A stretch of 57,340 nt of DNA, taken from a virus. Below the pieces are notes generated by a model. It was given only the letters and a program-made list of their open reading frames with translations, did not search any database and was not told where the DNA came from. This document shows positions 24,948 to 32,364 of this stretch, one piece after another (within the stretch, counting starts at the first letter, position 1; each line of letters begins with the position of its first letter). Both the position numbers and the translations under genes were made by a program. The stretch covers positions 1 through 57,340 of IMG/VR virus record IMGVR_UViG_3300030102_001647. The stretch is one strand, 5' to 3'.

Positions 24948-24976
24948 ATAGTAACTCAACTCAAATAATAAGTCAA
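24948..24976 (-). promoter_or_regulatory. Sigma-70-like promoter before ssb
   Basis: TTGACT (24976-24971), 17-base spacer, TACTAT (24953-24948), in the 94-base gap between the polymerase stop and ssb. GGAG-like GGAGAT precedes the ssb ATG. Confidence 0.5.
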
Positions 24977-24986
24977 GCATTTTTTT

Positions 24987-26639
24987 CTAGTGTGTCTCTG
25001 CCCAAGTTTTACCAAGCTTATACTCACTATCAAGTGGGCATCTTACACCTAGAGATTTTTCTGTAAGCTTCATTGCAAGTCCTGTGACTGTTCCTAGTTC
25101 TTCTGCGTGTTCTTTACACACATCAAACTGGTATTCATCATGTATGCTTGCAACAAGTTTATAGTTAAGCTTACGTTTCGTGGCTTCGATTGTAATAAAT
25201 TTCAACCACTCTTTACACACAATAGCACCTGCACCTTGCAATAACAGGTTCATTGCAGCGTGGGCTTGGCGAACACGTAGTATGCGTCCATCAAGTCCTG
25301 TTATATACCCTCGTGAGGCAAGCTTGTCAACCTTGTGACGTAGCGTCCTTAACGCTGGCATATTATGTAGGAAGTTGTTAATCAGTGTCTGTCCATCTCT
25401 GGCTGTGCCATTAACAATCTGTCCAATCTTTGCAGCACCTGCCCCATAGATAAACGCATATATAAAAGTCTTTGCGTTGTCTCTAGTTGGTAGTCCTGCC
25501 GCACGTTGGTTGGCGGTGTGAACATCACCCTCTACAACCTCTCGTGTGAAGTCTCTGTCATTCATGTAGTGAGCAAGCATCCGCAACTCTAACGAGCTTG
25601 CATCGCTACCCAAAAGAATATTAGAATCATTGCTACTAGTCCAGACATCTCTACATTCCTTTCCATATGGTGAGTACACAGCAGGTACTTGTGCCATGTT
25701 AGGTGATGTGTGAGCCATTCGCCCTGTAATAGTGCGTAATGTTAACACCTTGCCATGCACCTTACCATCTTCCCCTACAGCATTTAGCCAAGAGGTAATC
25801 TGTGATGCTCGTTTCTCCAACAACAAATACCTAGCAATTAACTTTGCTTCTGGTATGTCTAGTTTCTCAAGGACATCTTCCGCAACTATCGGCTGTCCTT
25901 TTTCTGTGTGTTTGTCAGGCTTCCATCCTAAATCCATCAGGCGTTCTGCAATCTGTTTACGTGACGCAGGATTAAATATAGTAACCTTATCCTTTAATTT
26001 TTTACCTGTCTTTTCAGAATATCTATGTTCAACTATAGGTTTAAATACTTCCTGTAAGTCATTCTTAATATTCTCAGATTCGTCTTTCAACTTAGACAAC
26101 AACTGCATAGCCTTCGGCTCATCAAGTGTGAAGCCGTTAGCTTCTTGTCTATCTATGATAGCCCTGATTTGGTGTTCTAGTTTAATAGAACGTGCGCTAA
26201 ACTTTTTAAGTTCAGGCACAAGTGTCTTGTAAACTTTCTCTGTAAGTTCTACATCTCGTATGCAATACTTTAACATCTCGTCTGAGTATGCACTAAAGTT
26301 ATTAAACTCAATCTTATTAAATCCTAGCTTAGTTCCCCAAGCATCTAGCGAGTGACCATTCTCACGCATGGGGTCAGCCATCTGTGATAGTAGTAATGTG
26401 TCACGTATCTTTGCAAGCGGTATATCAATACCTAGTATGCGCTTGAGAGTAGGAGCATCAAAAGAAACGCCGTTGTGCATAATAATAATATCAGCCTCTT
26501 CGATGACAACCTTACAGTGTTGAATGTTTGTCGGACTGTATGTATAAATTCTTCCATCATCTATATCCTTTGCTACGACACAAAAGATTTCTTTTGCATC
26601 TAAACTATCTGTTTCAATATCAACTACTAGTCGCTTCAT
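24987..26639 (-). CDS. DNA polymerase, family A (T7-like)
   Basis: 550 residues. It replicates the phage genome. The 3'-5' exonuclease part has D7/E9 (VVDIETDS), HNGVSFD near 55, and YCIRDVELTEKVY near 125. The polymerase part has motif A LLGSDASSLELRMLAHYM (~342-359), motif B R386/K390/Y394/Y398 (RDNAKTFIYAFIYGAG) and motif C SIHDEYQ (HDE at 500-502). The residue equivalent to E. coli Pol I 762 is Tyr394, as in T7, a variant linked to fast lytic replication in marine phage surveys. It is shorter than T7 gp5 (704), and no inserted DnaJ-like segment of the HMO-2011 type is seen. Confidence 0.95.
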   Translation of the reverse strand: MKRLVVDIETDSLDAKEIFCVVAKDIDDGRIYTYSPTNIQHCKVVIEEADIIIMHNGVSFDAPTLKRILGIDIPLAKIRDTLLLSQMADPMRENGHSLDAWGTKLGFNKIEFNNFSAYSDEMLKYCIRDVELTEKVYKTLVPELKKFSARSIKLEHQIRAIIDRQEANGFTLDEPKAMQLLSKLKDESENIKNDLQEVFKPIVEHRYSEKTGKKLKDKVTIFNPASRKQIAERLMDLGWKPDKHTEKGQPIVAEDVLEKLDIPEAKLIARYLLLEKRASQITSWLNAVGEDGKVHGKVLTLRTITGRMAHTSPNMAQVPAVYSPYGKECRDVWTSSNDSNILLGSDASSLELRMLAHYMNDRDFTREVVEGDVHTANQRAAGLPTRDNAKTFIYAFIYGAGAAKIGQIVNGTARDGQTLINNFLHNMPALRTLRHKVDKLASRGYITGLDGRILRVRQAHAAMNLLLQGAGAIVCKEWLKFITIEATKRKLNYKLVASIHDEYQFDVCKEHAEELGTVTGLAMKLTEKSLGVRCPLDSEYKLGKTWAETH

Positions 26640-27042
26640 CCTTGTACACTTTCAAAAAATCTTTGGCGAATAACTTCTGTATATTCAGAAGCCACATACG
26701 AGAGGCGTTGTGGTCGCCGCCTGATACGCTTCGTTTACTGTCAAGATTATCTATGATTTTCTTTAGATTGTCAACCTTAAAAACAAGCGTGGCAAAAATA
26801 TCTTCGTTGATGCACAGGTTATGAAACCAGTAGTCGGCTTCTGTTGTAGTAATACCTGATGGTCTACCATAACATTGATACTCAATACATATGTTACCTG
26901 TATCCATCCACATGCCTCGCTCAGATTTTACTTCAATCTTTTTGTTCTGAAGCATGTCGGATACGATGTCTTCCCGAACCTGTCCGTATTGTAGGTCAAG
27001 GTCAAACTTCTTTCTGTCTGCTGTCGCAGGTTTTAGTGTCAT
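26620..27042 (-). CDS. PD-(D/E)XK-like nuclease fold protein
   Basis: 140 residues. KKIEVKSERGMWMDTGNICI has the E-x-K strand of PD-(D/E)XK nucleases, preceded by an acidic DLQYGQVREDIVSDML helix and followed by IEYQCYGRPSGITTTEADYW, a common feature of small restriction-like endonucleases encoded beside phage polymerases. Overlaps the polymerase start by 20 bases and the primase stop by one. Substrate unknown. Confidence 0.55.
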   Translation of the reverse strand: MTLKPATADRKKFDLDLQYGQVREDIVSDMLQNKKIEVKSERGMWMDTGNICIEYQCYGRPSGITTTEADYWFHNLCINEDIFATLVFKVDNLKKIIDNLDSKRSVSGGDHNASRMWLLNIQKLFAKDFLKVYKDEATSS

Positions 27043-28679
27043 TATAAATACTCCTCTACGTCAATGGTTTCAAAGTCTTCTGCATTAGGGTCGTCAATCT
27101 CAGTCATACGTCCTGTCTCTCTATCGTATAGTAAGTATGTTCCAATACCTGTCTCACCTGCATACCTGTTCTTCAGAACACGGATGGTCGTAGTGTTGGA
27201 TACGATAGGGTCAGATGCCTGTTGGTCACGCTCCATTGCAATCACAGCATCACTCAACTGTGCAATACTGTGTGAGCCACGTAGCATGGACAGACTAATC
27301 TGCACACCCTGCTCCTGTCCCTTGTCACCATTGGCACGACGCAAGTGTGACACAAGAAGCATACAGCACTGTGTCTCTTCGACTAGTGAACGTAGCTGTG
27401 TCATCATCTTGTCGATGTTCCTACGCTCGTCGTCACCTTCAAGACCTGATACAAGTATAGAGAGGTGGTCAATGATAATGTAGCGACAGTCAAGTGCCTT
27501 AATCATGTAACGAACACGAGCCAGTATCTCATCAGTCTGGATAGAACCAAAGTGGTCAAAGGCGAACACACGCCCTGTACCTACAGTTGCCCTCTCATAT
27601 TCTCGCAGCAGTTCTTCTGGAACTGTATCCCGAACCTCGTCAATGTATAGACGTTTGCTTGCTTGCACAGACATGAGGTGGAAGATGGTCTGCTTGATGT
27701 TCTCTTCGAGACTGATGATACCAATGTTGGAATCAGTGCTGTTTAGTAGGTGGTGTTCTAGTTCACGAATGATACTAGACTTACCTGCTCCTGTCCCTGC
27801 AGTGAAGGTAACGAGTTCACCTGTCCTCATGCCATACAACATGTCATTCAATCCTTTGTAAGGATATGGAACAGTCTCTCTGTTGTCCTTGTCGTAAAGA
27901 CCTTCAAAGTCCTTGAGGTTTACAATACCTGCAGGAGTATATGGCTTGGCTTCCCACCACGCCTTAGTAAATAGTTCACGTTGGTTAGCTTTCAGATACT
28001 CGTTAGCGTCCTTCATAGCAAGGTGCATGATGCGACACTTGTTAGGCTCAAAGATTTGGGCTACAGCATTTGCTGCCTTCTGTCCATGCTCGTCTGCATC
28101 AAAACACAATACGATGTTCTCAAACCTATTGAGGTATTCAAACTGAGCCTTGACATCCTTGACTGCAGATTGTGCGCCATTCTTGATAGACACCACTGCC
28201 CATCGACTTCCAAGCATTTCATATGCTGACATGGCATCAATCTCGCCTTCGGTAATCGTAATGTATTTCCCTGACTGTTGGAACAGTTGTTGTCCGAACA
28301 ATCCTGCAGGTGGTAGCTGTCCTTCCGAATGGAAGTTCTTGTCAGGATGTCTGACCTTGTTAGCTACATGCTTACCACTCTGGTCGTAGTAAGGATAAAT
28401 CTGTTTGTTGTTTTGAATGGTAACACCATAGGTGCGGCAAGTATCTTCGCTGATACTTCGCTCACTCAACGCCTCTGTAATACCTATCGACAACATCTGT
28501 GTTTGTCTTGGCTGTTGTTGTATCACAACACTATTCCTTTCCTTGTCGGGGTGGCTGTAAGTCTCGCATGAGAAACACCACTGACTTCCATCTTCGTATA
28601 ACGCATTAGCATCTGATGAACCACACCTGTCACATGAAGTATGTCTAATCAGTTTGCTTTTGATTTCGTCTAAATGCAT
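27042..28679 (-). CDS. DNA primase-helicase (T7 gp4-like)
   Basis: 545 residues, close to the 566 of T7 gp4. It has an N-terminal zinc finger C16/C19...C35/C38 (CDRCG, WCFSC), a TOPRIM primase core with TEGEID (143-148) and FDADEHG (193-199), a linker, then a RecA-type hexameric helicase with Walker A GTGAGKS (295-301) and IIDHLSIL, MLRGSHSIAQLSDAVIAMER and RFAGETG-type late motifs. It unwinds the fork and lays primers for the adjacent polymerase. A promoter lies about 30 bases upstream of its start. Confidence 0.95.
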   Translation of the reverse strand: MHLDEIKSKLIRHTSCDRCGSSDANALYEDGSQWCFSCETYSHPDKERNSVVIQQQPRQTQMLSIGITEALSERSISEDTCRTYGVTIQNNKQIYPYYDQSGKHVANKVRHPDKNFHSEGQLPPAGLFGQQLFQQSGKYITITEGEIDAMSAYEMLGSRWAVVSIKNGAQSAVKDVKAQFEYLNRFENIVLCFDADEHGQKAANAVAQIFEPNKCRIMHLAMKDANEYLKANQRELFTKAWWEAKPYTPAGIVNLKDFEGLYDKDNRETVPYPYKGLNDMLYGMRTGELVTFTAGTGAGKSSIIRELEHHLLNSTDSNIGIISLEENIKQTIFHLMSVQASKRLYIDEVRDTVPEELLREYERATVGTGRVFAFDHFGSIQTDEILARVRYMIKALDCRYIIIDHLSILVSGLEGDDERRNIDKMMTQLRSLVEETQCCMLLVSHLRRANGDKGQEQGVQISLSMLRGSHSIAQLSDAVIAMERDQQASDPIVSNTTTIRVLKNRYAGETGIGTYLLYDRETGRMTEIDDPNAEDFETIDVEEYL

Positions 28680-28818
28680 TTAATCTCTCCGTCATTGTTT
28701 GGTTCGCCCTAATTGTATCAGCTTTTTCGTCATTGTCAACCTCTTCTGGAAATTCTTTCTCCAAAAGTTTGGTTAATATTTCGTATCGCTGTCTGATATA
28801 CTCGACTGACCTAGCCAT
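28645..28818 (-). CDS. Small charged protein overlapping primase start
   Basis: 57 residues (MARSVEYIRQRYEILTKLLE to RRNQKQTD), helical and charged. It begins in an 8-base ATGGCTAG overlap with the upstream stop and its last 35 bases overlap the primase-helicase start. The overlap pattern matches others in this operon, which supports it. No function recognised. Confidence 0.5.
   Translation of the reverse strand: MARSVEYIRQRYEILTKLLEKEFPEEVDNDEKADTIRANQTMTERLNAFRRNQKQTD
28712..28739 (-). promoter_or_regulatory. Sigma-70-like promoter for replication genes
   Basis: TTGACA (28739-28734), 16-base spacer, TACAAT (28717-28712), inside the small gene just before the primase-helicase ATG at 28679. 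It would start a transcript for primase-helicase, polymerase and downstream genes. Confidence 0.55.
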
Positions 28819-29020
28819 TCTTTGCTGCCTTATGGTAGTGCGGTATGTATTCCCCTACAAACTCGTCACCTAGATACACACGCAGCGTATCCTTTACAAC
28901 CTTTGTACTGAAGCCCATAGCTGTAGCTACAGTGCTACGTCTGTCCATAAATTCAGACAGCGTTCCTTCGTCAGACAGAGGCTTAACTCCGTCCTTGCCT
29001 TTGAAAAAATACTTTGTCAT
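28811..29020 (-). CDS. Small hypothetical protein
   Basis: 69 residues, MTKYFFKGKDGVKPLSDEGT to YIPHYHKAAKNG. The TVATAMGFSTKVVKDTLRVY stretch could be a short DNA-binding helix pair, but evidence is weak. Abuts neighbours without a gap. Confidence 0.6.
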   Translation of the reverse strand: MTKYFFKGKDGVKPLSDEGTLSEFMDRRSTVATAMGFSTKVVKDTLRVYLGDEFVGEYIPHYHKAAKNG

Positions 29021-29185
29021 TTAATACCTCGTAAAGTTTTCGGTTGGATTTCTTTTGGCTTGTTGTGTCTCTCTGATTTTTTTCATAGCCTCTTTGAAGG
29101 GCATCCTCTTGAAGCCACTTGTAGTTTCATTCTGCAACTTGATTGCTTTCTTACGCATCTTACGCTCCTCTGGGTCTTTAATCAT
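29021..29185 (-). CDS. Small basic hypothetical protein
   Basis: 54 residues from ATG 29185 (MIKDPEERKMRKKAIKLQNE to NPTENFTRY). This start is preferred because it makes the operon's usual 8-base overlap (ATGATTAA); the longer frame to 29251 runs into the next gene. Lys/Arg-rich and helical, possibly nucleic-acid binding. Confidence 0.55.
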   Translation of the reverse strand: MIKDPEERKMRKKAIKLQNETTSGFKRMPFKEAMKKIRETQQAKRNPTENFTRY

Positions 29186-29495
29186 GCCACACACTTCCGT
29201 CTTTCTTGCTACGCATACATCCGAATCCGTCATAGAACCACGGACGTTCATCAGGGTCAGCGTCTAGCAACGGCTTGTTAAACTTCTCTTTGATTTCATC
29301 TAAGAGTTCTGTGCCATACACACCATACACTACATGCTCTATCGCCTGTAGTAGTTGTAGGTTAGCTACCCTGTCGTCGCCCTCTATATCATCACCCAAG
29401 TTTTCTAGGTCATCTTTGATTGCTTCCCACAATCTACATAGATTCTCGTGCGTTACTTCGTCTGATTGCAATATACTTAATTCTAGTTTAGTCAT
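29178..29495 (-). CDS. Hypothetical acidic protein
   Basis: 105 residues from ATG 29495 (MTKLELSILQSDEVTHENLC), again in an 8-base overlap (ATGACTAA). Helical and acidic; the end RPWFYDGFGCMRSKKDGSVW includes one Cys. No domain recognised. Confidence 0.6.
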   Translation of the reverse strand: MTKLELSILQSDEVTHENLCRLWEAIKDDLENLGDDIEGDDRVANLQLLQAIEHVVYGVYGTELLDEIKEKFNKPLLDADPDERPWFYDGFGCMRSKKDGSVWHD

Positions 29496-29682
29496 AGTTA
29501 TGCTCCGCATCTGCTACCTCAAAGGCAAACTCCACAGCCTCGCCGTATAACTCATCTGCCTCTTCTTTAGCAAGTTTCTTTGCTTCCTTGTGGCTGTATC
29601 CCTCATCCAAGTATTGATGATAAAACTCACGGAACACAACCTTCCTGTCTTTCTCCCATAGATTTTTCATTCTGTCTTCCAT
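29488..29682 (-). CDS. Small acidic helical protein
   Basis: 64 residues (MEDRMKNLWEKDRKVVFREF to VADAEHNYD), highly charged. Two bases after the upstream stop. Unknown function; early accessory gene by position. Confidence 0.55.
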   Translation of the reverse strand: MEDRMKNLWEKDRKVVFREFYHQYLDEGYSHKEAKKLAKEEADELYGEAVEFAFEVADAEHNYD

Positions 29683-29684
29683 AA

Positions 29685-29918
29685 CTAGTGAACGATAAGG
29701 TTATCGTCAAACTCTTTTTCAAAGGAAGCAATGTCTGCGTCCTCGTGTGGCACGATGCCACTAACGATAAACCTTTTCTCCTCAAAACTTAAATCAGGAA
29801 AACAAACTTCTGGGTCTGTGCCAGACTGCCATCTTTTTAACTGCTCGTATGTAACAGGTAATAACATGGCATAGATTTCTCCTGTCAGCATAGACCGCCT
29901 TAGTATTTTTAAACCCAT
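29685..29918 (-). CDS. Small conserved phage protein
   Basis: 77 residues. LTGEIYAMLLPVTYEQLKRW followed by VCFPDLSFEEKRFIVSGI matches a small protein family found in many phages, with a Q-x2-RWQSG core and a DLS-x-E-x2-FI-x-SGI segment. Function not known. Confidence 0.6.
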   Translation of the reverse strand: MGLKILRRSMLTGEIYAMLLPVTYEQLKRWQSGTDPEVCFPDLSFEEKRFIVSGIVPHEDADIASFEKEFDDNLIVH

Positions 29919-30172
29919 TGTATATTCCTTTCCAACAAGTAGGCATTGCCGTATATAAATCCAAGAGCATTGTATTTACCCTCGTTATATACGTGTGTTG
30001 CCTCCTCGTTTATAGACATACCATCACCATTGTCAGCTACCAGTAGCGTCCTGTTACCTGCAACACTTACAGCTATCACAGGTCTGCGAACAAAAGCTTC
30101 CGCAACTAATCTAGTTGGTATGTCTTTTTCTTCTTCGCAAATAATTAATAAGGCTGATGATTTCTCAAACAT
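29909..30172 (-). CDS. Hypothetical protein
   Basis: 87 residues, MFEKSSALLIICEEEKDIPT to NAYLLERNIQWV, alpha/beta in character with RRPVIAVSVAGNRTLLVADN. Overlaps the next gene by 10 bases and directly follows the hydrolase stop. No recognisable domain. Confidence 0.55.
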   Translation of the reverse strand: MFEKSSALLIICEEEKDIPTRLVAEAFVRRPVIAVSVAGNRTLLVADNGDGMSINEEATHVYNEGKYNALGFIYGNAYLLERNIQWV

Positions 30173-30586
30173 TTAATCCCACCTGTAAAAAATATGGTCA
30201 TTTATTCTGACGATAAACTTCTTACCAGAAGCCCATGAAGGGGCTACATCTATCGTGTGATAATGTGTCGCACCATCTAGGTATCCAAAGCTATCGCCCA
30301 TGATAACATTCTTGGCTATCTTCATAGAGTATTGGTATGCTTCTTCGTCCTCTGGTTTGTCAGACTTGCCATCACAATACCAACTGAACTGACACTTATG
30401 TATTATAGGATGTCCACTCTCATAATGCAAGCCCTGATACACAACATCGCATATATTATTTGGGTATCTGCTATCATTAACTCTGTTAACAACAACCTGC
30501 GCCACGGCTATCTGCCCTAGCGTAGGCTGGTTTCTTGCCTCGTGGTAGATGTTCAGTGCGAGACACACTAATGCCTCTGCTATCAT
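30173..30586 (-). CDS. Cell-wall hydrolase, SleB/CwlJ type
   Basis: 137 residues. CLALNIYHEARNQPTLGQIA (Glu16 as likely catalytic acid), QVVVNRVNDSRYPNNICDVV, then CQFSWYCDGK and ATHYHTIDVAPSW with a terminal HIFYRW, give the Hydrolase_2 (SleB) signature, a lytic transglycosylase-like family acting on peptidoglycan. No signal peptide. It sits in the early arm, far from the GH24 lysozyme of the late arm, so it may act at a different time or place (entry, superinfection or wall remodelling). A 22-residue membrane peptide is coupled directly upstream by ATGA. Confidence 0.88.
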   Translation of the reverse strand: MIAEALVCLALNIYHEARNQPTLGQIAVAQVVVNRVNDSRYPNNICDVVYQGLHYESGHPIIHKCQFSWYCDGKSDKPEDEEAYQYSMKIAKNVIMGDSFGYLDGATHYHTIDVAPSWASGKKFIVRINDHIFYRWD

Positions 30587-30651
30587 CCCTGCCCCACTAA
30601 ATAAATAATAATAAATATGGTTACAAAAACTATCATTCCTAAGTTGCTCAT
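30583..30651 (-). CDS. Micro-gene, 22-residue membrane peptide
   Basis: MSNLGMIVFVTIFIIIYLVG then QG: an almost wholly hydrophobic peptide. Its ATG overlaps the upstream stop and its TGA overlaps the start of the cell-wall hydrolase, both as ATGA. Two exact 4-base couplings on so short a frame are hard to explain by chance. It could be a mini-holin or export helper for the hydrolase; this is inference. Confidence 0.55.
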   Translation of the reverse strand: MSNLGMIVFVTIFIIIYLVGQG

Positions 30652-30824
30652 GTGTTCCAAATCTCCTCGTGTTCCCACTCTTTACCTAGTCTTTTATTTC
30701 TCCAGAATATATTCTGTTTGCTGTTGGTGGCGTAGTGGTAGCTACCTTTTGTTTGGTAATACCAATCACTGCCAATCCAATCTTCATGCCATTTCTTAGC
30801 CATTCTCTTGTGTTTGTTTGCCAT
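30648..30824 (-). CDS. Small basic Trp-rich protein
   Basis: 58 residues from ATG 30824 (MANKHKRMAKKWHEDWIGSD), with AAAGGA upstream. Rich in Lys, Trp and Tyr (DWYYQTKGSYHYATN, IFWRNKRLGKEWEHEEIW). Unknown; overlaps the next gene by 29 bases. Confidence 0.5.
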   Translation of the reverse strand: MANKHKRMAKKWHEDWIGSDWYYQTKGSYHYATNSKQNIFWRNKRLGKEWEHEEIWNT

Positions 30825-31032
30825 GTTTTGTAATCCTTTCACTCTCAGGCACATCACGTATCACTTGAAATACAGGTTCGTATCCTGATATTTCTTTCCA
30901 GTTCCAATGGACTGGATGTGGGTTCTCACTAACAGGCACATCAATCCACATCTCTATGTGCATCTGTCTTGTTTTCTTTCTGCCTGTCGTAAGAGCCTTT
31001 TCCTTTTTTGGGGTGGACTTTCTTCGGGGCAT
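30796..31032 (-). CDS. Small hypothetical protein, basic start
   Basis: 78 residues. MPRRKSTPKKEKALTTGRKK is a basic disordered leader, followed by MHIEMWIDVPVSENPHPVHW. No domain recognised. Five bases after the upstream stop. Confidence 0.5.
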   Translation of the reverse strand: MPRRKSTPKKEKALTTGRKKTRQMHIEMWIDVPVSENPHPVHWNWKEISGYEPVFQVIRDVPESERITKHGKQTQENG

Positions 31033-31037
31033 ACCGA

Positions 31038-31349
31038 TTACTCCGCAGGGTCTTTGCTATCGGGTTTATCTTCGGTATCTTGTCTGTCATTGTCTACCAC
31101 CAGTTTGATGTAATCAACAGGCTTGTCTTCTTTGGTAGCCTGATATGTCATGTCAATCATAGTGATGCTATCTTCGGGTGTTAAATCTTTTAGATTCATC
31201 TCCGTGTCTGCAAGCTGTCGAACTCTTATGTATTCAAGCCAATCGACAGGCATGACATCATCACCTATGATGGGATACCACGGCAATCGCCCGACATCCT
31301 CTGCATCTGTTTCGATTACAAAAGTTACTTCGTATCTGTTTTTAGTCAT
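31038..31349 (-). CDS. Hypothetical acidic protein
   Basis: 103 residues, MTKNRYEVTFVIETDAEDVG with an acidic tail (DNDRQDTEDKPDSKDPAE). Resembles small beta-rich accessory proteins nearby (31462, 31649) that start with strand RYxVTF/KYIVTM-like patterns, so these may be related. Function unknown. Confidence 0.55.
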   Translation of the reverse strand: MTKNRYEVTFVIETDAEDVGRLPWYPIIGDDVMPVDWLEYIRVRQLADTEMNLKDLTPEDSITMIDMTYQATKEDKPVDYIKLVVDNDRQDTEDKPDSKDPAE

Positions 31350-31350
31350 A

Positions 31351-31458
31351 TCACTTCTTTCTGTTAGTGAAATTGTATAAGTTAATCAATGCGTTAAGCC
31401 ACACACCGACCATGATTACTATCTCAGTATAAGAGATACTGAAGGGTATGTCAACCAT
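31351..31458 (-). CDS. Micro-gene, 35-residue membrane peptide
   Basis: MVDIPFSISYTEIVIMVGVW then LNALINLYNFTNRKK: one membrane segment with a basic tail. GAGGAG lies 6 bases before the ATG, within the last codons of the upstream gene, and the stop is one base from the next ATG. A promoter-like sequence overlaps its beginning. Function unknown. Confidence 0.5.
   Translation of the reverse strand: MVDIPFSISYTEIVIMVGVWLNALINLYNFTNRKK
31426..31454 (-). promoter_or_regulatory. Sigma-70-like promoter with spacer palindrome
   Basis: TTGACA (31454-31449), 17-base spacer, TATACT (31431-31426). The spacer and -10 contain the inverted repeat CAGTAT / ATACTG. Both this site and the one at 20132 begin TTGACATAC and hold a palindrome between the boxes, which suggests shared control. 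It overlaps the 35-residue micro-gene, so one of the two roles might be accidental. Confidence 0.5.
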
Positions 31459-31461
31459 TTT

Positions 31462-31677
31462 TTACTCCTCGATTTTATCCACTGAGGTAACACGAAAATC
31501 ACCTGACACTGGCTCTTCTTCGTGCCACTTCCCCATGTCTGCAAGGTGACGAGCATACTCATACTCGTCCATCCCTGCAGGTATCTCGCTGGCATCGAAC
31601 TCGACCCACATGTCGTATTCTAGGACACCCTTGGCTAGGTATTTTTTTCTAGGCGATAGCCGCACAAAGGTTATCAT
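31462..31677 (-). CDS. Small hypothetical protein
   Basis: 71 residues from ATG 31677 (MITFVRLSPRKKYLAKGVLE), preceded by GGAGGCAGAGG. Contains VEFDASEIPAGMDEYEYARH and HEEEPVSGDFRVTSVD, an alternating strand-helix pattern. Start chosen by ribosome site; five more residues are possible. Confidence 0.55.
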   Translation of the reverse strand: MITFVRLSPRKKYLAKGVLEYDMWVEFDASEIPAGMDEYEYARHLADMGKWHEEEPVSGDFRVTSVDKIEE

Positions 31678-31816
31678 CCTCTGCCTCCTCAACTTCTACT
31701 TCTGCGTCGTGTAAATCACCATACTCAAATAAATGTTTGGCTTCTTCGACAGCATCATCTTCATCATGCGCTTCCACCCATTGTGAAATCGTCATCGTTA
31801 CTATGTATTTACGCAT
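31649..31816 (-). CDS. Small acidic protein, 55 residues
   Basis: MRKYIVTMTISQWVEAHDED to EVEEAEDDNLCAAIA. Starts in the operon's 8-base overlap (ATGCGTAA) with the upstream stop and overlaps the downstream gene by 29. A strand-helix-strand layout (KYIVTMTISQWVEA, EDDAVEEAKHLFEYG) is typical of small phage accessory proteins. Function unknown. Confidence 0.55.
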   Translation of the reverse strand: MRKYIVTMTISQWVEAHDEDDAVEEAKHLFEYGDLHDAEVEVEEAEDDNLCAAIA

Positions 31817-32351
31817 CTTCTAACTCCTTTTTCTCAGCTAAGTAGTATTCGTAGTCTTCTTCGATACAGGGAAACTCATACAGCAGATAGTCTGGAACTT
31901 CATTCTCAGGATGTTTTTCGTAGGTGTAGCTGTGACAATCATCCTTGTCTTCAGTTGCATGTCCCACAAACATCACGCCGCCCTCGTGATACAGCAAAGA
32001 GAACTCAAATTTATTTCTCTCCGCAGCATACTGCAATGCTTCAACAGGCGGCGACCATGCGCTATCAAACGACAACTCTAGCACGTTATCAACAAGAGTC
32101 GCATCGTGGCACTGTATGTCCCACTTAGTTCCCCAGTGGGTGACGCACCAATCCCAATCCCACTCGCCATCAAGTGTCTTGGTTACTTCGCCTTTACCTG
32201 TCCAGTTAGACCAAGTTGTTTCACCTGCAGGAACTGGTCTTAGCACCTGCAAAAACTCTGGCTCATCTTTACGCAGGTTGTTATACAACATCTGCAAGTA
32301 GCCTTTGTCTTCAGTTTTAATTGTTAAATAATTTTCACACCAGTTTGGCAT
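31809..32351 (-). CDS. Api92-like / DUF1281 family protein
   Basis: 180 residues from ATG 32351 (MPNWCENYLTIKTEDKGYLQ), with AGGAGAGAGACT upstream. The MPNWCEN start and the later WCVTHWGTKWDIQ segment with ELSFDSAWSPPVEAL are the signature of the ferredoxin-like Api92/DUF1281 proteins found on phages and plasmids. Biochemical role unknown. Early-region accessory gene. Confidence 0.72.
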   Translation of the reverse strand: MPNWCENYLTIKTEDKGYLQMLYNNLRKDEPEFLQVLRPVPAGETTWSNWTGKGEVTKTLDGEWDWDWCVTHWGTKWDIQCHDATLVDNVLELSFDSAWSPPVEALQYAAERNKFEFSLLYHEGGVMFVGHATEDKDDCHSYTYEKHPENEVPDYLLYEFPCIEEDYEYYLAEKKELEDA

Positions 32352-32364
32352 AGTCTCTCTCCTT

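Noticed and set aside
24987-26639. HMO-2011-type polymerase with inserted DnaJ segment
   Set aside because: No HPD motif or Cys-rich DnaJ region between exonuclease and polymerase parts.
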